A stretch of DNA of 32,074 nt from Sphingorhabdus sp. (GCF_023910635.1 NZ_JAAVVZ010000026.1:1-32074), one strand, 5' to 3'. Counted from the stretch's first letter, positions 7,389-17,199 are shown. Notes: a model not told the origin generated them from the sequence alone. Made by a program: numbers and translations.

Positions 7389-9172
7389 TCGTCCGTTATC
7401 AGAAAGTCGTCAGAGTCGTCGCCGCCGAAACTGTGGCGGGTTCCAGCATGCATGTCACCGGTTGTGAACTGCGCTTTCATGCGGCTGCGGTCACGATGTC
7501 GAAACTCCAGGATAATGTCTTGAATCTTTTCACGATCATTACCGAAATATTTCAACGCGTCGGCAGACATCCGGATGGAGGATTCAAATACCTCACGCAT
7601 GATGTCGATGCCGTTGTCTTTCATCAATAACAAGGCTTGCTCCCGGCCATAAGCCCGCACGAACAATTTTGTGCGCGGGAATGTTTCGCGCACGGGCATC
7701 AGCGATTCTGCGGTCATGTACCGGTCGTCAATGCAGAAGAATATCGCCTGCGCGTCTTCGCCGCCTGCCCGCTTCAGCAAGTCGACGCGGGTGCCATCGC
7801 CGTAAAAAACCTTGAAGCCAAAGTCCTCACTGAGGTCGATGGTCTGGGGATCTATGTCAATCAACGTGACTGAGCGCCCTGCCGCCTGCATGATCTGCGA
7901 TACCTGTTGCCCGAAACGTCCATGCCCTACGATAATGACATTGGCTTGCGACGCGAGTTCCGGATCATCAAGCTGCACATCGCCACTGACCTTTCGTGCC
8001 GCAAGCTTGCCCGCAAAGATCATCAGGAACGGCGTCGTCGCCATGGATAACGTGACGACCGCGCCAAACAAGCTTGCGGCCTCCGGTTCAATCAGCAGGG
8101 CCTGCTGCGCTGCGGCAAACAACACGAACGCAAACTCCCCACCTTGGCTCAAAAGCATCGCCATAATGATCGACGGTCTGTCTTGAAGGCCAAAACACCG
8201 ACCAAGCGCATATATAACGGCGATCTTCACCGTGATCAGCGCCAGCGCCAGACCCGCCACGAAAAAGGGTTGCGAAAGGATTACATCGACATCAAGCAAC
8301 ATGCCGACAGCCAGGAAAAACAGGCCGAGTAAAATTGATCGGAACGGATCAATATCGGCCTCCAACTCATGCCGGTAAGGGGATTCCGCCAACATGACGC
8401 CAGCGACAAATGCGCCCAAGGCTGGCGAAACACCGATCGCTTGCATCACCGCAGCGCTGACGCAGACGGTGAATAGGCCCGTGACGATAAACAATTCGCG
8501 CTCTGAAATCTTGCCGACCAACCGCAAGAGCGGCGACAGCAGATAGCGTCCGGCCAACACCAGTCCCGCAATCGCCAGCACGGCGTATAACACCAGATAC
8601 CACCCCTCAATCGCGCCCTCCTCCGCAGGTGCGCGCGACAAGGCAGCAACGATCGTCAACAAGGGAACAATGGAAATGTCCTGAAATAACAATATGGAGA
8701 AGCTTTTCTCTCCATAATCGGTCTTCATCCGACCGCGCGATTGCAGCAATGGCAACACCTGGGCGGTGGAGGATAAAGCCAGCGGAAGCCCAAGAACTAA
8801 GGCGGCTTGCCAGCTAAAACTTGGCATTGCGAAATGGATGACGGCAAACATGCCAAGCCCGCACAAGATGACCTGTAACGGCCCGAAAAGCAGGATATCC
8901 CGCCGCAACAGCCAAAGCCTGCTGGGTGATAACTCAAGCCCGACGAGGAACAGCAGCAAGATGATGCCGATTTCGGAATAGGCTAATATCGTCTCTGGCG
9001 CGTCAATCAGCGCTAGGCCGTCAGGCCCAATGGCAATGCCCGCGACCAGATAGCCAAGCACCGCGCCAAGGCCGAGACGCCTGAAAATCAGCACCGCCAA
9101 CAACGCCGCGCCGAGCAGCACCACCCCGCCTAACATGACATCAGCGACGAGGTGGTGTGATGTTTCTTCCAT
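7385..9172 (-). CDS. KefB/KefC-type monovalent cation:proton antiporter (CPA2)
   Basis: Inner-membrane cation/proton antiporter of the CPA2 family, probably potassium efflux. It has 595 residues. An N-terminal Na+/H+ exchanger domain (about 1-390) holds around 12 hydrophobic segments, with LLFLVGLEL, LLFQDISIVPLL (Gln-Asp in the core) and LLGLFFLAVGMLLD. A cytosolic RCK/TrkA-N domain starts near 410 with the nucleotide loop GHGRFGQ at 416-422 and DGTRVDLLKRAG. In Escherichia coli this domain lets glutathione gate the channel; whether it does here is unknown, although gshB is in the same window. Last gene of the radA-cvpA-NifU-like operon, with a 1-base TGATG overlap. Confidence 0.9.
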   Translation of the reverse strand: MEETSHHLVADVMLGGVVLLGAALLAVLIFRRLGLGAVLGYLVAGIAIGPDGLALIDAPETILAYSEIGIILLLFLVGLELSPSRLWLLRRDILLFGPLQVILCGLGMFAVIHFAMPSFSWQAALVLGLPLALSSTAQVLPLLQSRGRMKTDYGEKSFSILLFQDISIVPLLTIVAALSRAPAEEGAIEGWYLVLYAVLAIAGLVLAGRYLLSPLLRLVGKISERELFIVTGLFTVCVSAAVMQAIGVSPALGAFVAGVMLAESPYRHELEADIDPFRSILLGLFFLAVGMLLDVDVILSQPFFVAGLALALITVKIAVIYALGRCFGLQDRPSIIMAMLLSQGGEFAFVLFAAAQQALLIEPEAASLFGAVVTLSMATTPFLMIFAGKLAARKVSGDVQLDDPELASQANVIIVGHGRFGQQVSQIMQAAGRSVTLIDIDPQTIDLSEDFGFKVFYGDGTRVDLLKRAGGEDAQAIFFCIDDRYMTAESLMPVRETFPRTKLFVRAYGREQALLLMKDNGIDIMREVFESSIRMSADALKYFGNDREKIQDIILEFRHRDRSRMKAQFTTGDMHAGTRHSFGGDDSDDFLITDD

Positions 9173-9603
9173 CAGGCTTTCTCTTTGGCCTGCGCGGCAG
9201 CAGCGAGGATCGCATCATAAGGCAATAATATCGCGGCATGACGCGAAGGATAATCAGTTGCCGCTGCCAACAATGCCAATTCCGGCCAGCAGCTTGGCAT
9301 ATCGCCCTCCCGCTGTAACGCCTGCGCCACGCCATCGCGCAATTTTGCGACTTCGGTCATAGCTGTTCCAACAGCATTATGCATCAAAATCGCAGCGGAA
9401 GCCTGTCCAAGCGCGCAGGCATTGGCGCGTAATGCAAGTCCCTGCAATTTTCCGTCAGCGTCGGTCACAATATCGGCCTGAATGCGGCTGCCGCATAAGG
9501 GTGAACGCACTTCGGCGCTGCCATCCGGCGCAGCAAGGCGATGGTCAGCGACCAAAGACGTCGCCAACCGCAAAATATCCCGATTGTAGAGCGCGGAGTC
9601 CAT
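9172..9603 (-). CDS. NifU/SufU-like iron-sulfur scaffold family protein, degenerate ligands
   Basis: A 143-residue member of the NifU N-terminal (IscU/SufU) fold family. These proteins assemble Fe-S clusters on three cysteines and an aspartate. Cys37 (PLCGS) and Cys63 (NACALGQAS) are in place. The aspartate normally following CG is Ser39, and the third cysteine, expected in the late R-x-x-C-x-LLP segment, is Ala (RHAAILLP, 121-128). Cys105 lies elsewhere. Scaffold function is therefore uncertain. The in-frame TTG one codon upstream is rejected: ATG at 9603 gives a TGATG overlap with cvpA. Its stop overlaps the antiporter start the same way. Confidence 0.8.
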   Translation of the reverse strand: MDSALYNRDILRLATSLVADHRLAAPDGSAEVRSPLCGSRIQADIVTDADGKLQGLALRANACALGQASAAILMHNAVGTAMTEVAKLRDGVAQALQREGDMPSCWPELALLAAATDYPSRHAAILLPYDAILAAAAQAKEKA

Positions 9604-10127
9604 CAATTTGCCGTTTCTGCGTCACGATCGGCAGCGAGGCGTTGTTCGCGGACAAATTCGGACATGGCATCGCCGCTGGCATTGAGCAAAGGATATGTGC
9701 GCGAACGAGTCATCCATTCGGGCCGCCCCTCATCCGCGCCATAGGCCAAATCATATCCCATCACGAACAGCAGGAAAACGAGGGTCGCGATAATCAGGCC
9801 CTTGAGCATACCGAAGCCAAAACCAAGGACGCGGTCAATCGGGCCAAGTACGGACTTGCGCGATTTAGCGCCAATCGATTTCGCAATCCATGTACCCACG
9901 GCAAAGATCACGATGACCAGTGCCAAAAAGGCAAGCACCGCAGCGCCGGAGTCAGAACCCACAGCCTCTGCCAAAGCCGCCGTCGCAGGCGCGTGGAACA
10001 TACGAACCGCCAAGATGATCAGCACCCATGCAATCATCGACAGAGCCTCTTGCACAAAGCCGCGTAAGAAGCCGAATGCGGCCCCGCTACCCAGCAAGAA
10101 CAGGACAATGATATCAAGTGCTGTCAT
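9603..10127 (-). CDS. cvpA: CvpA family inner-membrane protein
   Basis: A 174-residue CvpA-family protein. The family is named from colicin V production in Escherichia coli and is linked to envelope stress tolerance; its molecular role is not settled. Four hydrophobic segments are visible (about 4-22, 30-45, 63-83 and 100-125). The conserved features are the GFLRGFVQE motif after the first segment and the basic loop KSRKSVLGPIDRVLG before the fourth. The last 45 residues are polar and probably cytosolic or disordered. An AGGA sits 4 bases before the start. It lies 36 bases after radA and overlaps the NifU-like gene by one base. Confidence 0.9.
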   Translation of the reverse strand: MTALDIIVLFLLGSGAAFGFLRGFVQEALSMIAWVLIILAVRMFHAPATAALAEAVGSDSGAAVLAFLALVIVIFAVGTWIAKSIGAKSRKSVLGPIDRVLGFGFGMLKGLIIATLVFLLFVMGYDLAYGADEGRPEWMTRSRTYPLLNASGDAMSEFVREQRLAADRDAETAN

Positions 10128-10163
10128 CTGATCCTGTTGCCCTTATAACCGTTCAAAGAGGAT

Positions 10164-11528
10164 TTAGGGGCGTCCCAGCATATGGTCAACGAGATTGGCA
10201 AGCGTGCGGAACTCTTGCGTTGAAATGCCGGCCGGACCTTTCACCGAAGGCGGTACCAATGCGCGGCTGAACCCGAGCTTCGCTGATTCCTTCAGTCGCA
10301 ACGCACCATGGGCCACGGGACGGATTTCACCAGACAAAGCCACTTCGCCAAACAGCACAGCATCGGACGGCAGTGGCCGTTCCGCCAAAGCCGAAACCAA
10401 CGCCGCTGCAACCGCAAGATCGGCGGCTGGGTCGGAAATGCGATAGCCACCCGCAATGTTGAGATATACCTCAGCGGTTGAAAAACTCAGTCCGCATCGC
10501 GCCTCCAGCACCGCCAATATCATCGCGAGCCGACCGCTGTCCCAGCCCACAACGGCGCGGCGCGGTGTTGCTCCACTGGATAGCCGCACGGTCAGGGCCT
10601 GAATTTCCACAAGCACTGGCCGCGTTCCTTCCAACGCCGGAAACACCGTTGCCCCTGTAACCTGTTCGGCCCGGTCGGTCAGGAACAATGCGCTTGGGTT
10701 GCCGACCTCGGTCAAGCCTTCTTCAACCATCGCAAAAACACCGATTTCGTCGGTCCCGCCAAACCGGTTCTTGGACGCGCGCAAAATGCGATATTGATGG
10801 CTGCGTTCGCCTTCGAACGACAATACGGTGTCGACCATATGTTCCAGCACGCGGGGTCCTGCAATCGTCCCGTCCTTCGTAACATGACCAACGAGCATCA
10901 ACGCTGTGCCGCGTTCCTTGGCAAAGCGGATAAGCTCTTGCGCCGACGCGCGGACTTGGCTGACGGTGCCCGGCGCGCCTTCGATGAGGTCGCTATGCAT
11001 TGTCTGAATCGAATCGATGACCAATAAAGCGGGCGGCGCGCCTTGTGCCATCGTCGTCAGGATATCGCGCACAGAGGTTGCAGCAGCAAGCTGCACCGGC
11101 GCATCACCAAGACCAAGCCGACGCGCCCGCAAGCGCACTTGGTCCACAGCCTCTTCACCCGAAATATAGGCAACGGATAGGCCGCGCCGTGCGAGGTTCG
11201 CGGCAGCTTGTAACAGTAATGTCGACTTACCAATGCCCGGATCACCACCGAGCAAGGTCGCTGAACCCGGCACAAGGCCGCCACCCAATGCGCGGTCAAA
11301 TTCGGATATGCCGGTCGAGGCACGTTCGGGCAGTTTAATGTCCGTATTCAATCCGGACAATTCGACCGCACGGCCGCCCGAATGCAGATGATGCTTCAGC
11401 TCAAAAACAGTTGCCTTGGCCTCTTCCGCCAAGGTGTTCCATTCGCCGCAATCATCGCACTGCCCCTGCCAGCGGTTGGATTCGGACCCGCATGCCTGAC
11501 ACACATATTTGCGCTTTGGTTTTGCCAT
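10164..11528 (-). CDS. radA: DNA repair protein RadA
   Basis: RecA-related, DnaB-like branch-migration ATPase that processes recombination intermediates. It has 454 residues. An N-terminal four-cysteine zinc finger (Cys10, 13, 24, 27) precedes the ATPase core with Walker A GGDPGIGKST (94-103), a Walker B LLVIDSIQT region near 168-176, and the diagnostic KNRFG motif at 253-257. A C-terminal Lon-protease-like domain follows (FGEVALSGEIRPV). First gene of a minus-strand operon with cvpA, the NifU-like gene and the antiporter; divergent from the patatin-like gene across about 106 bases. The ribosome binding site is weak. Confidence 0.97.
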   Translation of the reverse strand: MAKPKRKYVCQACGSESNRWQGQCDDCGEWNTLAEEAKATVFELKHHLHSGGRAVELSGLNTDIKLPERASTGISEFDRALGGGLVPGSATLLGGDPGIGKSTLLLQAAANLARRGLSVAYISGEEAVDQVRLRARRLGLGDAPVQLAAATSVRDILTTMAQGAPPALLVIDSIQTMHSDLIEGAPGTVSQVRASAQELIRFAKERGTALMLVGHVTKDGTIAGPRVLEHMVDTVLSFEGERSHQYRILRASKNRFGGTDEIGVFAMVEEGLTEVGNPSALFLTDRAEQVTGATVFPALEGTRPVLVEIQALTVRLSSGATPRRAVVGWDSGRLAMILAVLEARCGLSFSTAEVYLNIAGGYRISDPAADLAVAAALVSALAERPLPSDAVLFGEVALSGEIRPVAHGALRLKESAKLGFSRALVPPSVKGPAGISTQEFRTLANLVDHMLGRP

Positions 11529-11573
11529 AGCCGGTGACTAACAGAACAAATCAAGAACTCAAGACATAAGTGC

Positions 11574-11587
11574 TTAGGGTCAGGACC
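11574..11587 (+). repeat. AGGGTCAGGAC motif, copy 2
   Basis: TTAGGGTCAGGACC followed by C, giving perfect 5-base arms GGGTC-AG-GACCC. It sits in the divergent gap between radA and the patatin-like gene, 45 bases from the radA start. Same orientation on the plus strand as the other three copies. Confidence 0.5.
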
Positions 11588-11634
11588 CAGTATCAGCGCT
11601 TGCGTGTGACGCAGGGTAATGCCACATATTTGAT

Positions 11635-13971
11635 ATGCGCGAAAAAGAACTCAGACTGGCGCTCATTTGTTATGGCGGGGTTAGCCTTGCCATTTACATG
11701 CATGGCGTCACACGCGAGATTTGGCACATGGTCCGCGCGAGCCGCGCTTTTCATGACGGTGCGCCGCCCTCCCGCCGCAGCGAGATTGTCTATCATGATT
11801 TGCTTGCAGAGTTGTCACGCGTCAGTGGCGTAAAACTGCGCGTTTTGACGGACATCATTGCGGGGTCAAGCGCGGGCGGTATCAACGGAATTTTCCTGTC
11901 GCAGGCTATTGTCACGGGCCAATCGCTTGAACCGTTGACCGATATGTGGCTTGAAATGGCGGACGTCGACGTGCTGCTTGATCCTGACGCCCGCCCGCTG
12001 TCGCGCTTCACCAAATTTTGGGCGACGCCCATTGCGTGGATGATCTTGCGCCGACGCGGCGGGGCGGTTGAAAGAACGGTCGCGAAAGAGGCGCAGGAGG
12101 AAGTCGCGGCCAAGCTGTCACGCTTTGTCCGCGCACGCTGGTTTGCGCCGCCCTTTGGCGGGAATGTGTTTTCGAAACTGTTGCTCGACGCGCTGAACGC
12201 AATGGCGGCGAGCGCAGCGGAACCGCCACTTTTACCAGCAAGCCAGCCGCTGGATTTGTTTGTCACCGTAACGGACTATTACGGGCATGATCGGGTGCTG
12301 CGTCTTAACAGTCCTGAAGAAGTCACAGAGTCCGAACATCGGATCACTGTCGATTTTTCAACACGCGGGCGAACGGGGCTTGCCGACATTGCCGAGCTGG
12401 TTTTTGCGGCGCGCGCCACGGCAAGTTTCCCAGGCGCTTTCCCACCATTTTCTGTGCGTGAACTTGACCGGTTGCTGGCGCGAGAAAATGTCCCATGGCT
12501 TGGCCGCAATATATTTTTGAAGCGCATATTGCCGCAGCAATTTGCCGCCAATGCCGCCGAAGATACGATGTTAATCGACGGATCGGTCTTGGCCAATGCG
12601 CCGTTTAACCAAGCGATCTCTGCCTTGCGCAACCGCCCAGCGCGCCGCGAAGTGGACCGGCGTTTTGTCTATATCGATCCAAAGCCGGGCCGCCCCAGTT
12701 TCCGATTTGGCAAACGCAATACAGACGGCACCGCCGATATGCCGCGCAAGCCACCGGGGTTTTTCTCGACGATATTGGGGGCGACGTCCAACATTCCGCG
12801 CGAACAGCCTATTCGTGACAGTCTGGAAAAAATCATGGGCCGTTCGGAACGTATTGAACGGATGCAACGTGTCATCGACAGCTTGCGGAGCGAAGTTGAA
12901 AATACGGTAGAGACGCTATTGGGCAAGACATGGTTCCTCACCCAGCCAACCGCAAGCCGCATGCAAAAATGGCGGCAGTCGGCGCAGGAAAAGGCGATTG
13001 TTGCCGCCGGGTTCGGTTATCGCGCCTATAACCACCTCAAAATCGCTGGCGTCGTTGACGATGTTATCGCCACCGCGCGCCGCAGCTTGCCCGATGCATC
13101 AGCCACGTTTTTCCGTGACTTGCGTGCCGCGCTTTGGACCGAAGTCGCGGACCGGGATCTCGACCTTATGCCGCCGCATAAGGGTAAAGCCACCGCACGC
13201 CAAATTGCCTTTTTCCGCGCGCATGACCTACGCTTCCGCATCCGTCGCCTGCGCTATCTCGCCCGGCATCTGACCGAAGAGGTCGAAAATGTTATCAATG
13301 TACCGGACGATGACATCGCCAAAATGCGCGACGCCATTTACAAATGCCTCGCTTTGTTTCTTGATCTGGAAACGGCGGAATTTTTAGGGCTGGATTTTGC
13401 GATGGCCGCCAAATCTGGCATCGACGATCCCGCAGGCTTGATGGACCATCTTGCGGCACAGCGCGATCTGGTGCGGACCGACAGCAAAGTCGACAAAATA
13501 TTATGCGACGCCATGCTGACCCTGCCCGTTGGGGCACGCCGGATCATACTGCTCGGCTATTTGGGCTATGCACTTTATGACATCGCCACGCTGCCTTTGT
13601 TGCAGGATGAAGGCTTTGACGAATTCGACCCGGTCAAAGTGGACCGCATATCCCCCGACGACTGCGCCTCCATCCGCACGGGCGGCACGGCGGCGACGTT
13701 AAAGGGCATAGAGTTCAATAATTTCGGTGCGTTTTTCAGCCGCGCCTATCGTGAAAACGACTATCTATGGGGCCGTTTACATGGCGCGGAACGGATGATT
13801 GATATTCTTATATCGTCACTGCCGCCGAGTCATGAATTTTCGCCGGCCCGCGTGCAAAGTTACAAAAAACGGGCGTTTCACGCGATATTGGATGAAGAGC
13901 AGGACCGGCTGACGCATATCCGGCCCCTGATAAATTCCTTACGGACCGAGGTGGACCAGATTCAGATCTGA
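11635..13971 (+). CDS. Patatin-like protein (patatin-related, DUF3376-type)
   Basis: A 778-residue member of the bacterial patatin-related family. Patatin domains are acyl hydrolases (phospholipase A type) using a Ser-Asp dyad. The glycine-rich oxyanion loop appears as CYGGVSLAIYMHG (12-24). The nucleophile is Ser79 in GSSAGG (77-82) and the acid is Asp315 in IDGSVLANAP. All catalytic parts look intact. Residues from about 380 on form a long, mostly helical, charged region with no visible signal peptide or clear membrane helix, as in the larger patatin-related family. Natural substrate unknown. It is a single gene: divergent from radA, and 18 bases from the convergent dnaJ stop. No strong ribosome binding site precedes the ATG. 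Confidence 0.88.
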   Translation: MREKELRLALICYGGVSLAIYMHGVTREIWHMVRASRAFHDGAPPSRRSEIVYHDLLAELSRVSGVKLRVLTDIIAGSSAGGINGIFLSQAIVTGQSLEPLTDMWLEMADVDVLLDPDARPLSRFTKFWATPIAWMILRRRGGAVERTVAKEAQEEVAAKLSRFVRARWFAPPFGGNVFSKLLLDALNAMAASAAEPPLLPASQPLDLFVTVTDYYGHDRVLRLNSPEEVTESEHRITVDFSTRGRTGLADIAELVFAARATASFPGAFPPFSVRELDRLLARENVPWLGRNIFLKRILPQQFAANAAEDTMLIDGSVLANAPFNQAISALRNRPARREVDRRFVYIDPKPGRPSFRFGKRNTDGTADMPRKPPGFFSTILGATSNIPREQPIRDSLEKIMGRSERIERMQRVIDSLRSEVENTVETLLGKTWFLTQPTASRMQKWRQSAQEKAIVAAGFGYRAYNHLKIAGVVDDVIATARRSLPDASATFFRDLRAALWTEVADRDLDLMPPHKGKATARQIAFFRAHDLRFRIRRLRYLARHLTEEVENVINVPDDDIAKMRDAIYKCLALFLDLETAEFLGLDFAMAAKSGIDDPAGLMDHLAAQRDLVRTDSKVDKILCDAMLTLPVGARRIILLGYLGYALYDIATLPLLQDEGFDEFDPVKVDRISPDDCASIRTGGTAATLKGIEFNNFGAFFSRAYRENDYLWGRLHGAERMIDILISSLPPSHEFSPARVQSYKKRAFHAILDEEQDRLTHIRPLINSLRTEVDQIQI

Positions 13972-13989
13972 CCTTCTATGCCGCAAAGC

Positions 13990-15120
13990 CTAATCGGTGA
14001 TGTCGTCCCAAATGCCTTTAAGCTTGTCAAAAAAGCCGGTTGATTGCGGACATTCTTCGCCAGTTTCGGTTTCGCGGAACTCCCGCAATATTTCCTTCTG
14101 CCGCGCAGACAGCTTCGACGGCGTTTCCACGTCGATTTGGATGACCATGTCGCCGCGACCTCGCCCTTGCAGCACAGGCATACCTGCCCCGCGCTGGCGA
14201 AGCTGTTTGCCCGACTGTATGCCCTCTGGAACAATGATGATATGTTCGGCACTATCGAGGCCCGGGATGCGGATTTGGCCACCCAGCGCCGCTGTGGTGA
14301 AGCTTACGGGCACACGGCAGAACAATGTCGTGCCGTCGCGTTCGAACACCTTGTGGCGCGACAGATGGATGAAAATATACAGATCACCCGCCGCTGCGCC
14401 ATTTGGCCCGGCCTCGCCCCGGCCCGCGACCCGAATGCGCGTGCCTTCGTCAACACCGGGCGGAATATTGACGGCGATGGTCTTGCGTTCATCCACCCGG
14501 CCTTCGCCGCCGCAGACCCGGCATGGGGACTCAATGACTTCGCCGCGACCGTGGCAGGTCGGGCATGTGCGTTCGACCACAAAGAAACCTTGCTGCGCTC
14601 GCACCTTGCCATGGCCTGCGCACAGGTTGCAGCGACGCTTGCCTGACCCCGGCGTCGCGCCAGTGCCTTCGCAAGTGCCGCATGCGGTGGCGACGTCGAT
14701 GGTGATCTCGGCATCCTTGCCATGGAAGGCCTCGTCGAGCGAGATTTCGAGATCGTAGCGTAAATCTGCACCACGCGCAGGGCCTCGCTGGCGGCCACCA
14801 AAAGCGTCGCCAAAAAAGCTCTCGAAGATATCGGAGAAGTCCCCAAAACCGGCGCCGCCTTGGCCACCGCCGCCACCGCCCATGCCGCCATTTTCAAACG
14901 CCGCCTTGCCAAACCGGTCATAGGCTGCGCGCTTTTGCGGGTCTTTCAGGACGTCATAGGCCTGACTAATGGCCTTAAACTTGGCTTCGGATTTGTCGCA
15001 GCCGGGATTGCGGTCGGGATGGCATTCCATCGCGATCCGGCGATACGCGGTTTTCAGCGTCTTTTCATCCGCTGTCCGCTCGACTTCCAACAATTCGTAA
15101 TAATCAATGTCGAGATTCAT
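13990..15120 (-). CDS. dnaJ: Chaperone protein DnaJ (Hsp40)
   Basis: Co-chaperone that delivers unfolded clients to DnaK and stimulates its ATPase. It has 376 residues with the full type I layout: J domain with HPD at 34-36, Gly/Phe-rich linker (about 78-107), and a zinc region with four CxxC repeats (Cys147/150, 164/167, 186/189, 200/203), followed by the C-terminal client-binding and dimer domains. It lies 68 bases downstream of dnaK, with a stem-loop in the gap, so the two are expected to be co-transcribed. A G-rich run 9 bases before the ATG may serve as the ribosome binding site. Confidence 0.98.
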   Translation of the reverse strand: MNLDIDYYELLEVERTADEKTLKTAYRRIAMECHPDRNPGCDKSEAKFKAISQAYDVLKDPQKRAAYDRFGKAAFENGGMGGGGGGQGGAGFGDFSDIFESFFGDAFGGRQRGPARGADLRYDLEISLDEAFHGKDAEITIDVATACGTCEGTGATPGSGKRRCNLCAGHGKVRAQQGFFVVERTCPTCHGRGEVIESPCRVCGGEGRVDERKTIAVNIPPGVDEGTRIRVAGRGEAGPNGAAAGDLYIFIHLSRHKVFERDGTTLFCRVPVSFTTAALGGQIRIPGLDSAEHIIIVPEGIQSGKQLRQRGAGMPVLQGRGRGDMVIQIDVETPSKLSARQKEILREFRETETGEECPQSTGFFDKLKGIWDDITD

Positions 15121-15142
15121 GACTGACTACCCCCCGGTCTTC

Positions 15143-15176
15143 CCGACCATCGCTGCGTTTCGATAGCGACGGTCGG
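15143..15176 (-). promoter_or_regulatory. Stem-loop in the dnaK-dnaJ intergenic gap
   Basis: Arms at 15143-15154 and 15165-15176 pair over 12 positions around a 10-base loop. The single non-Watson-Crick position is a G-U wobble when read as minus-strand RNA but an A-C mismatch on the plus strand, which supports an RNA structure in the dnaKJ transcript. There is no T tract after it, so it is more likely an mRNA stability, processing or partial attenuation element than a terminator. Confidence 0.55.
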
Positions 15177-15188
15177 AAATATTCAACA

Positions 15189-17096
15189 TCAGTCTTTCTT
15201 GTCGTCTTCGACTTCGGAGAATTCTGCATCGACAACATTATCGTCTGCTGGTGCCTCTTCCGATGCGGCACCTGCCGATGCTCCGGCGGCTTGCTCTTCC
15301 TTGTAGATCGCTTCGCCAAGCTTCATCGCGATTTGGGCCAAGGCCGCTGCCTTTTCCTTCATCGCTTCTGCATCGCCGCCTTCAATGGCGGTTTTGGTTT
15401 CCGCCACCGCCGCTTCGATTTCGCCCTTCAGCGCGGCGTCAATCTTGTCGCCATGCTCTTCCAACTGCTTCTCGGTGGAGTGGACAAGGCTTTCTGCATT
15501 GTTCTTGGCTTCTGCCGATTCACGACGCTTCTTGTCTTCTTCGGCAAAGGCTTCGGCATCACGGACCATCTGTTCAATATCCGCATCAGACAGACCGCCC
15601 GATGCCTGAATTTTGATCTGCTGTTCCTTGCCTGTGCCCTTGTCCTTGGCCGTCACGCTGACGAGGCCGTTGGCGTCAATATCGAAGGTCACTTCAACCT
15701 GCGGAACGCCGCGGGGAGCGGGTGGAATGCCGACCAGATCGAAATTGCCCAACAGCTTATTATCCGCCGCCATTTCACGCTCGCCTTGGAAGACGCGGAT
15801 GGTCACGGCATTTTGATTGTCTTCGGCAGTCGAATATACTTGGCTCTTCTTCGTCGGGATCGTCGTGTTACGGTCAATCATGCGCGTAAATACGCCGCCG
15901 AGCGTTTCGATACCTAGCGAGAGTGGCGTCACGTCGAGCAACAACACGTCCTTGACGTCGCCCTGCAAAACGCCCGCCTGAATGGCTGCGCCCATGGCAA
16001 CAACTTCATCAGGGTTCACGCCCGTGTGCGGCTCCTTGCCAAAGAAATTCTTCACGACGTCGCGCACCTTTGGCATGCGGGTCATGCCGCCGACCATCAC
16101 GACTTCATCAATGGCATCGGCCTTGATACCCGCATCGGCCAAAGCCTTTTTGCAAGGCTCAAGCGTGCGCTTGATCAGGTCACCAACCAATTTTTCAAGG
16201 TCGGCACGCGTGATGGTTTTCACAAGGTGCTTTGGACCATTTTGGTCAGCGGTAATGAACGGCAGGTTGACTTCCGTCGTCTGTGTCGAGGATAATTCGA
16301 TCTTCGCCTTTTCAGCCGCTTCCTTCAAACGTTGCAGCGCAAGCTTGTCCTTGGTCAGGTCAATGCCTTCGGCCTTGTTGAAATCGGCTGCCAAATGCTC
16401 GACGAGCACGCTGTCGAAATCTTCACCGCCCAAGAAGGTGTCGCCATTGGTCGATTTCACCTCGAACACGCCGTCGCCGACTTCGAGGATCGAAATGTCG
16501 AACGTGCCGCCGCCAAGGTCATAGACTGCGATGGTTTTATTCTCGTCCTTGTCCATGCCATAGGCAAGCGCAGCAGCGGTTGGCTCGTTAATGATACGCA
16601 GCACTTCAAGACCCGCAATCTGGCCAGCATCCTTTGTGGCCTGACGCTGGGCGTCGTTGAAATAGGCTGGAACGGTGATGACCGCTTGCGTGACGGTTTC
16701 GCCCAAATAGGCTTCCGCTGTTTCCTTCATCTTTTGCAGGATGAATGCCGAAATTTGCGATGGCGAATATTCTTCGCCGCCTGCCTTGACCCATGCATCG
16801 CCGGTCTTACCCTTGACAATGCTGTAAGGAACGAGACCCATATCCTTCTTGGTCATAGGGTCATCAAAGCGACGGCCGATAAGGCGCTTCACCGCGTAAA
16901 TCGTGCTTTCCGGATTGGTGACGGCCTGACGCTTGGCTGGCTGGCCGATAAGGCGCTCGCCATCCTTTGCAAAGGCCACGATTGATGGCGTTGTCCGTGC
17001 GCCTTCTGCATTTTCGATGACCTTGGGCTTGCCGCCGTCCATTACCGCAACGCAGCTGTTTGTCGTGCCCAAGTCGATACCAATAACTTTAGCCAT
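15189..17096 (-). CDS. dnaK: Chaperone protein DnaK (Hsp70)
   Basis: ATP-dependent Hsp70 chaperone working with DnaJ and GrpE, both encoded here. It has 635 residues. The actin-fold ATPase domain opens with [13 protein letters not shown] (phosphate loop) and includes [12 protein letters not shown] and the second phosphate loop [10 protein letters not shown]. The hydrophobic linker ([12 protein letters not shown]) leads into the substrate-binding beta domain and helical lid. The C-terminus is the usual acidic tail (EVEDDKKD). GGGGTAA lies upstream of the ATG. A heat-shock-type promoter sits about 105 bases upstream. Confidence 0.99.
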   Translation of the reverse strand: MAKVIGIDLGTTNSCVAVMDGGKPKVIENAEGARTTPSIVAFAKDGERLIGQPAKRQAVTNPESTIYAVKRLIGRRFDDPMTKKDMGLVPYSIVKGKTGDAWVKAGGEEYSPSQISAFILQKMKETAEAYLGETVTQAVITVPAYFNDAQRQATKDAGQIAGLEVLRIINEPTAAALAYGMDKDENKTIAVYDLGGGTFDISILEVGDGVFEVKSTNGDTFLGGEDFDSVLVEHLAADFNKAEGIDLTKDKLALQRLKEAAEKAKIELSSTQTTEVNLPFITADQNGPKHLVKTITRADLEKLVGDLIKRTLEPCKKALADAGIKADAIDEVVMVGGMTRMPKVRDVVKNFFGKEPHTGVNPDEVVAMGAAIQAGVLQGDVKDVLLLDVTPLSLGIETLGGVFTRMIDRNTTIPTKKSQVYSTAEDNQNAVTIRVFQGEREMAADNKLLGNFDLVGIPPAPRGVPQVEVTFDIDANGLVSVTAKDKGTGKEQQIKIQASGGLSDADIEQMVRDAEAFAEEDKKRRESAEAKNNAESLVHSTEKQLEEHGDKIDAALKGEIEAAVAETKTAIEGGDAEAMKEKAAALAQIAMKLGEAIYKEEQAAGASAGAASEEAPADDNVVDAEFSEVEDDKKD

Positions 17097-17199
17097 AAAA
17101 ACTTACCCCGAAAATTTAAAAATTGAACTTTACCCTGTCACATTTCGCACCAGCCCTATCAGGCACTGGGTTTCCGCGTAACGTGACGGTGTAGCGGCG

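Noticed and set aside
11635-13971. Patatin-like protein as a CBASS-type defence effector
   Set aside because: No nucleotide cyclase, sensor or other defence gene nearby; neighbours are core genes.
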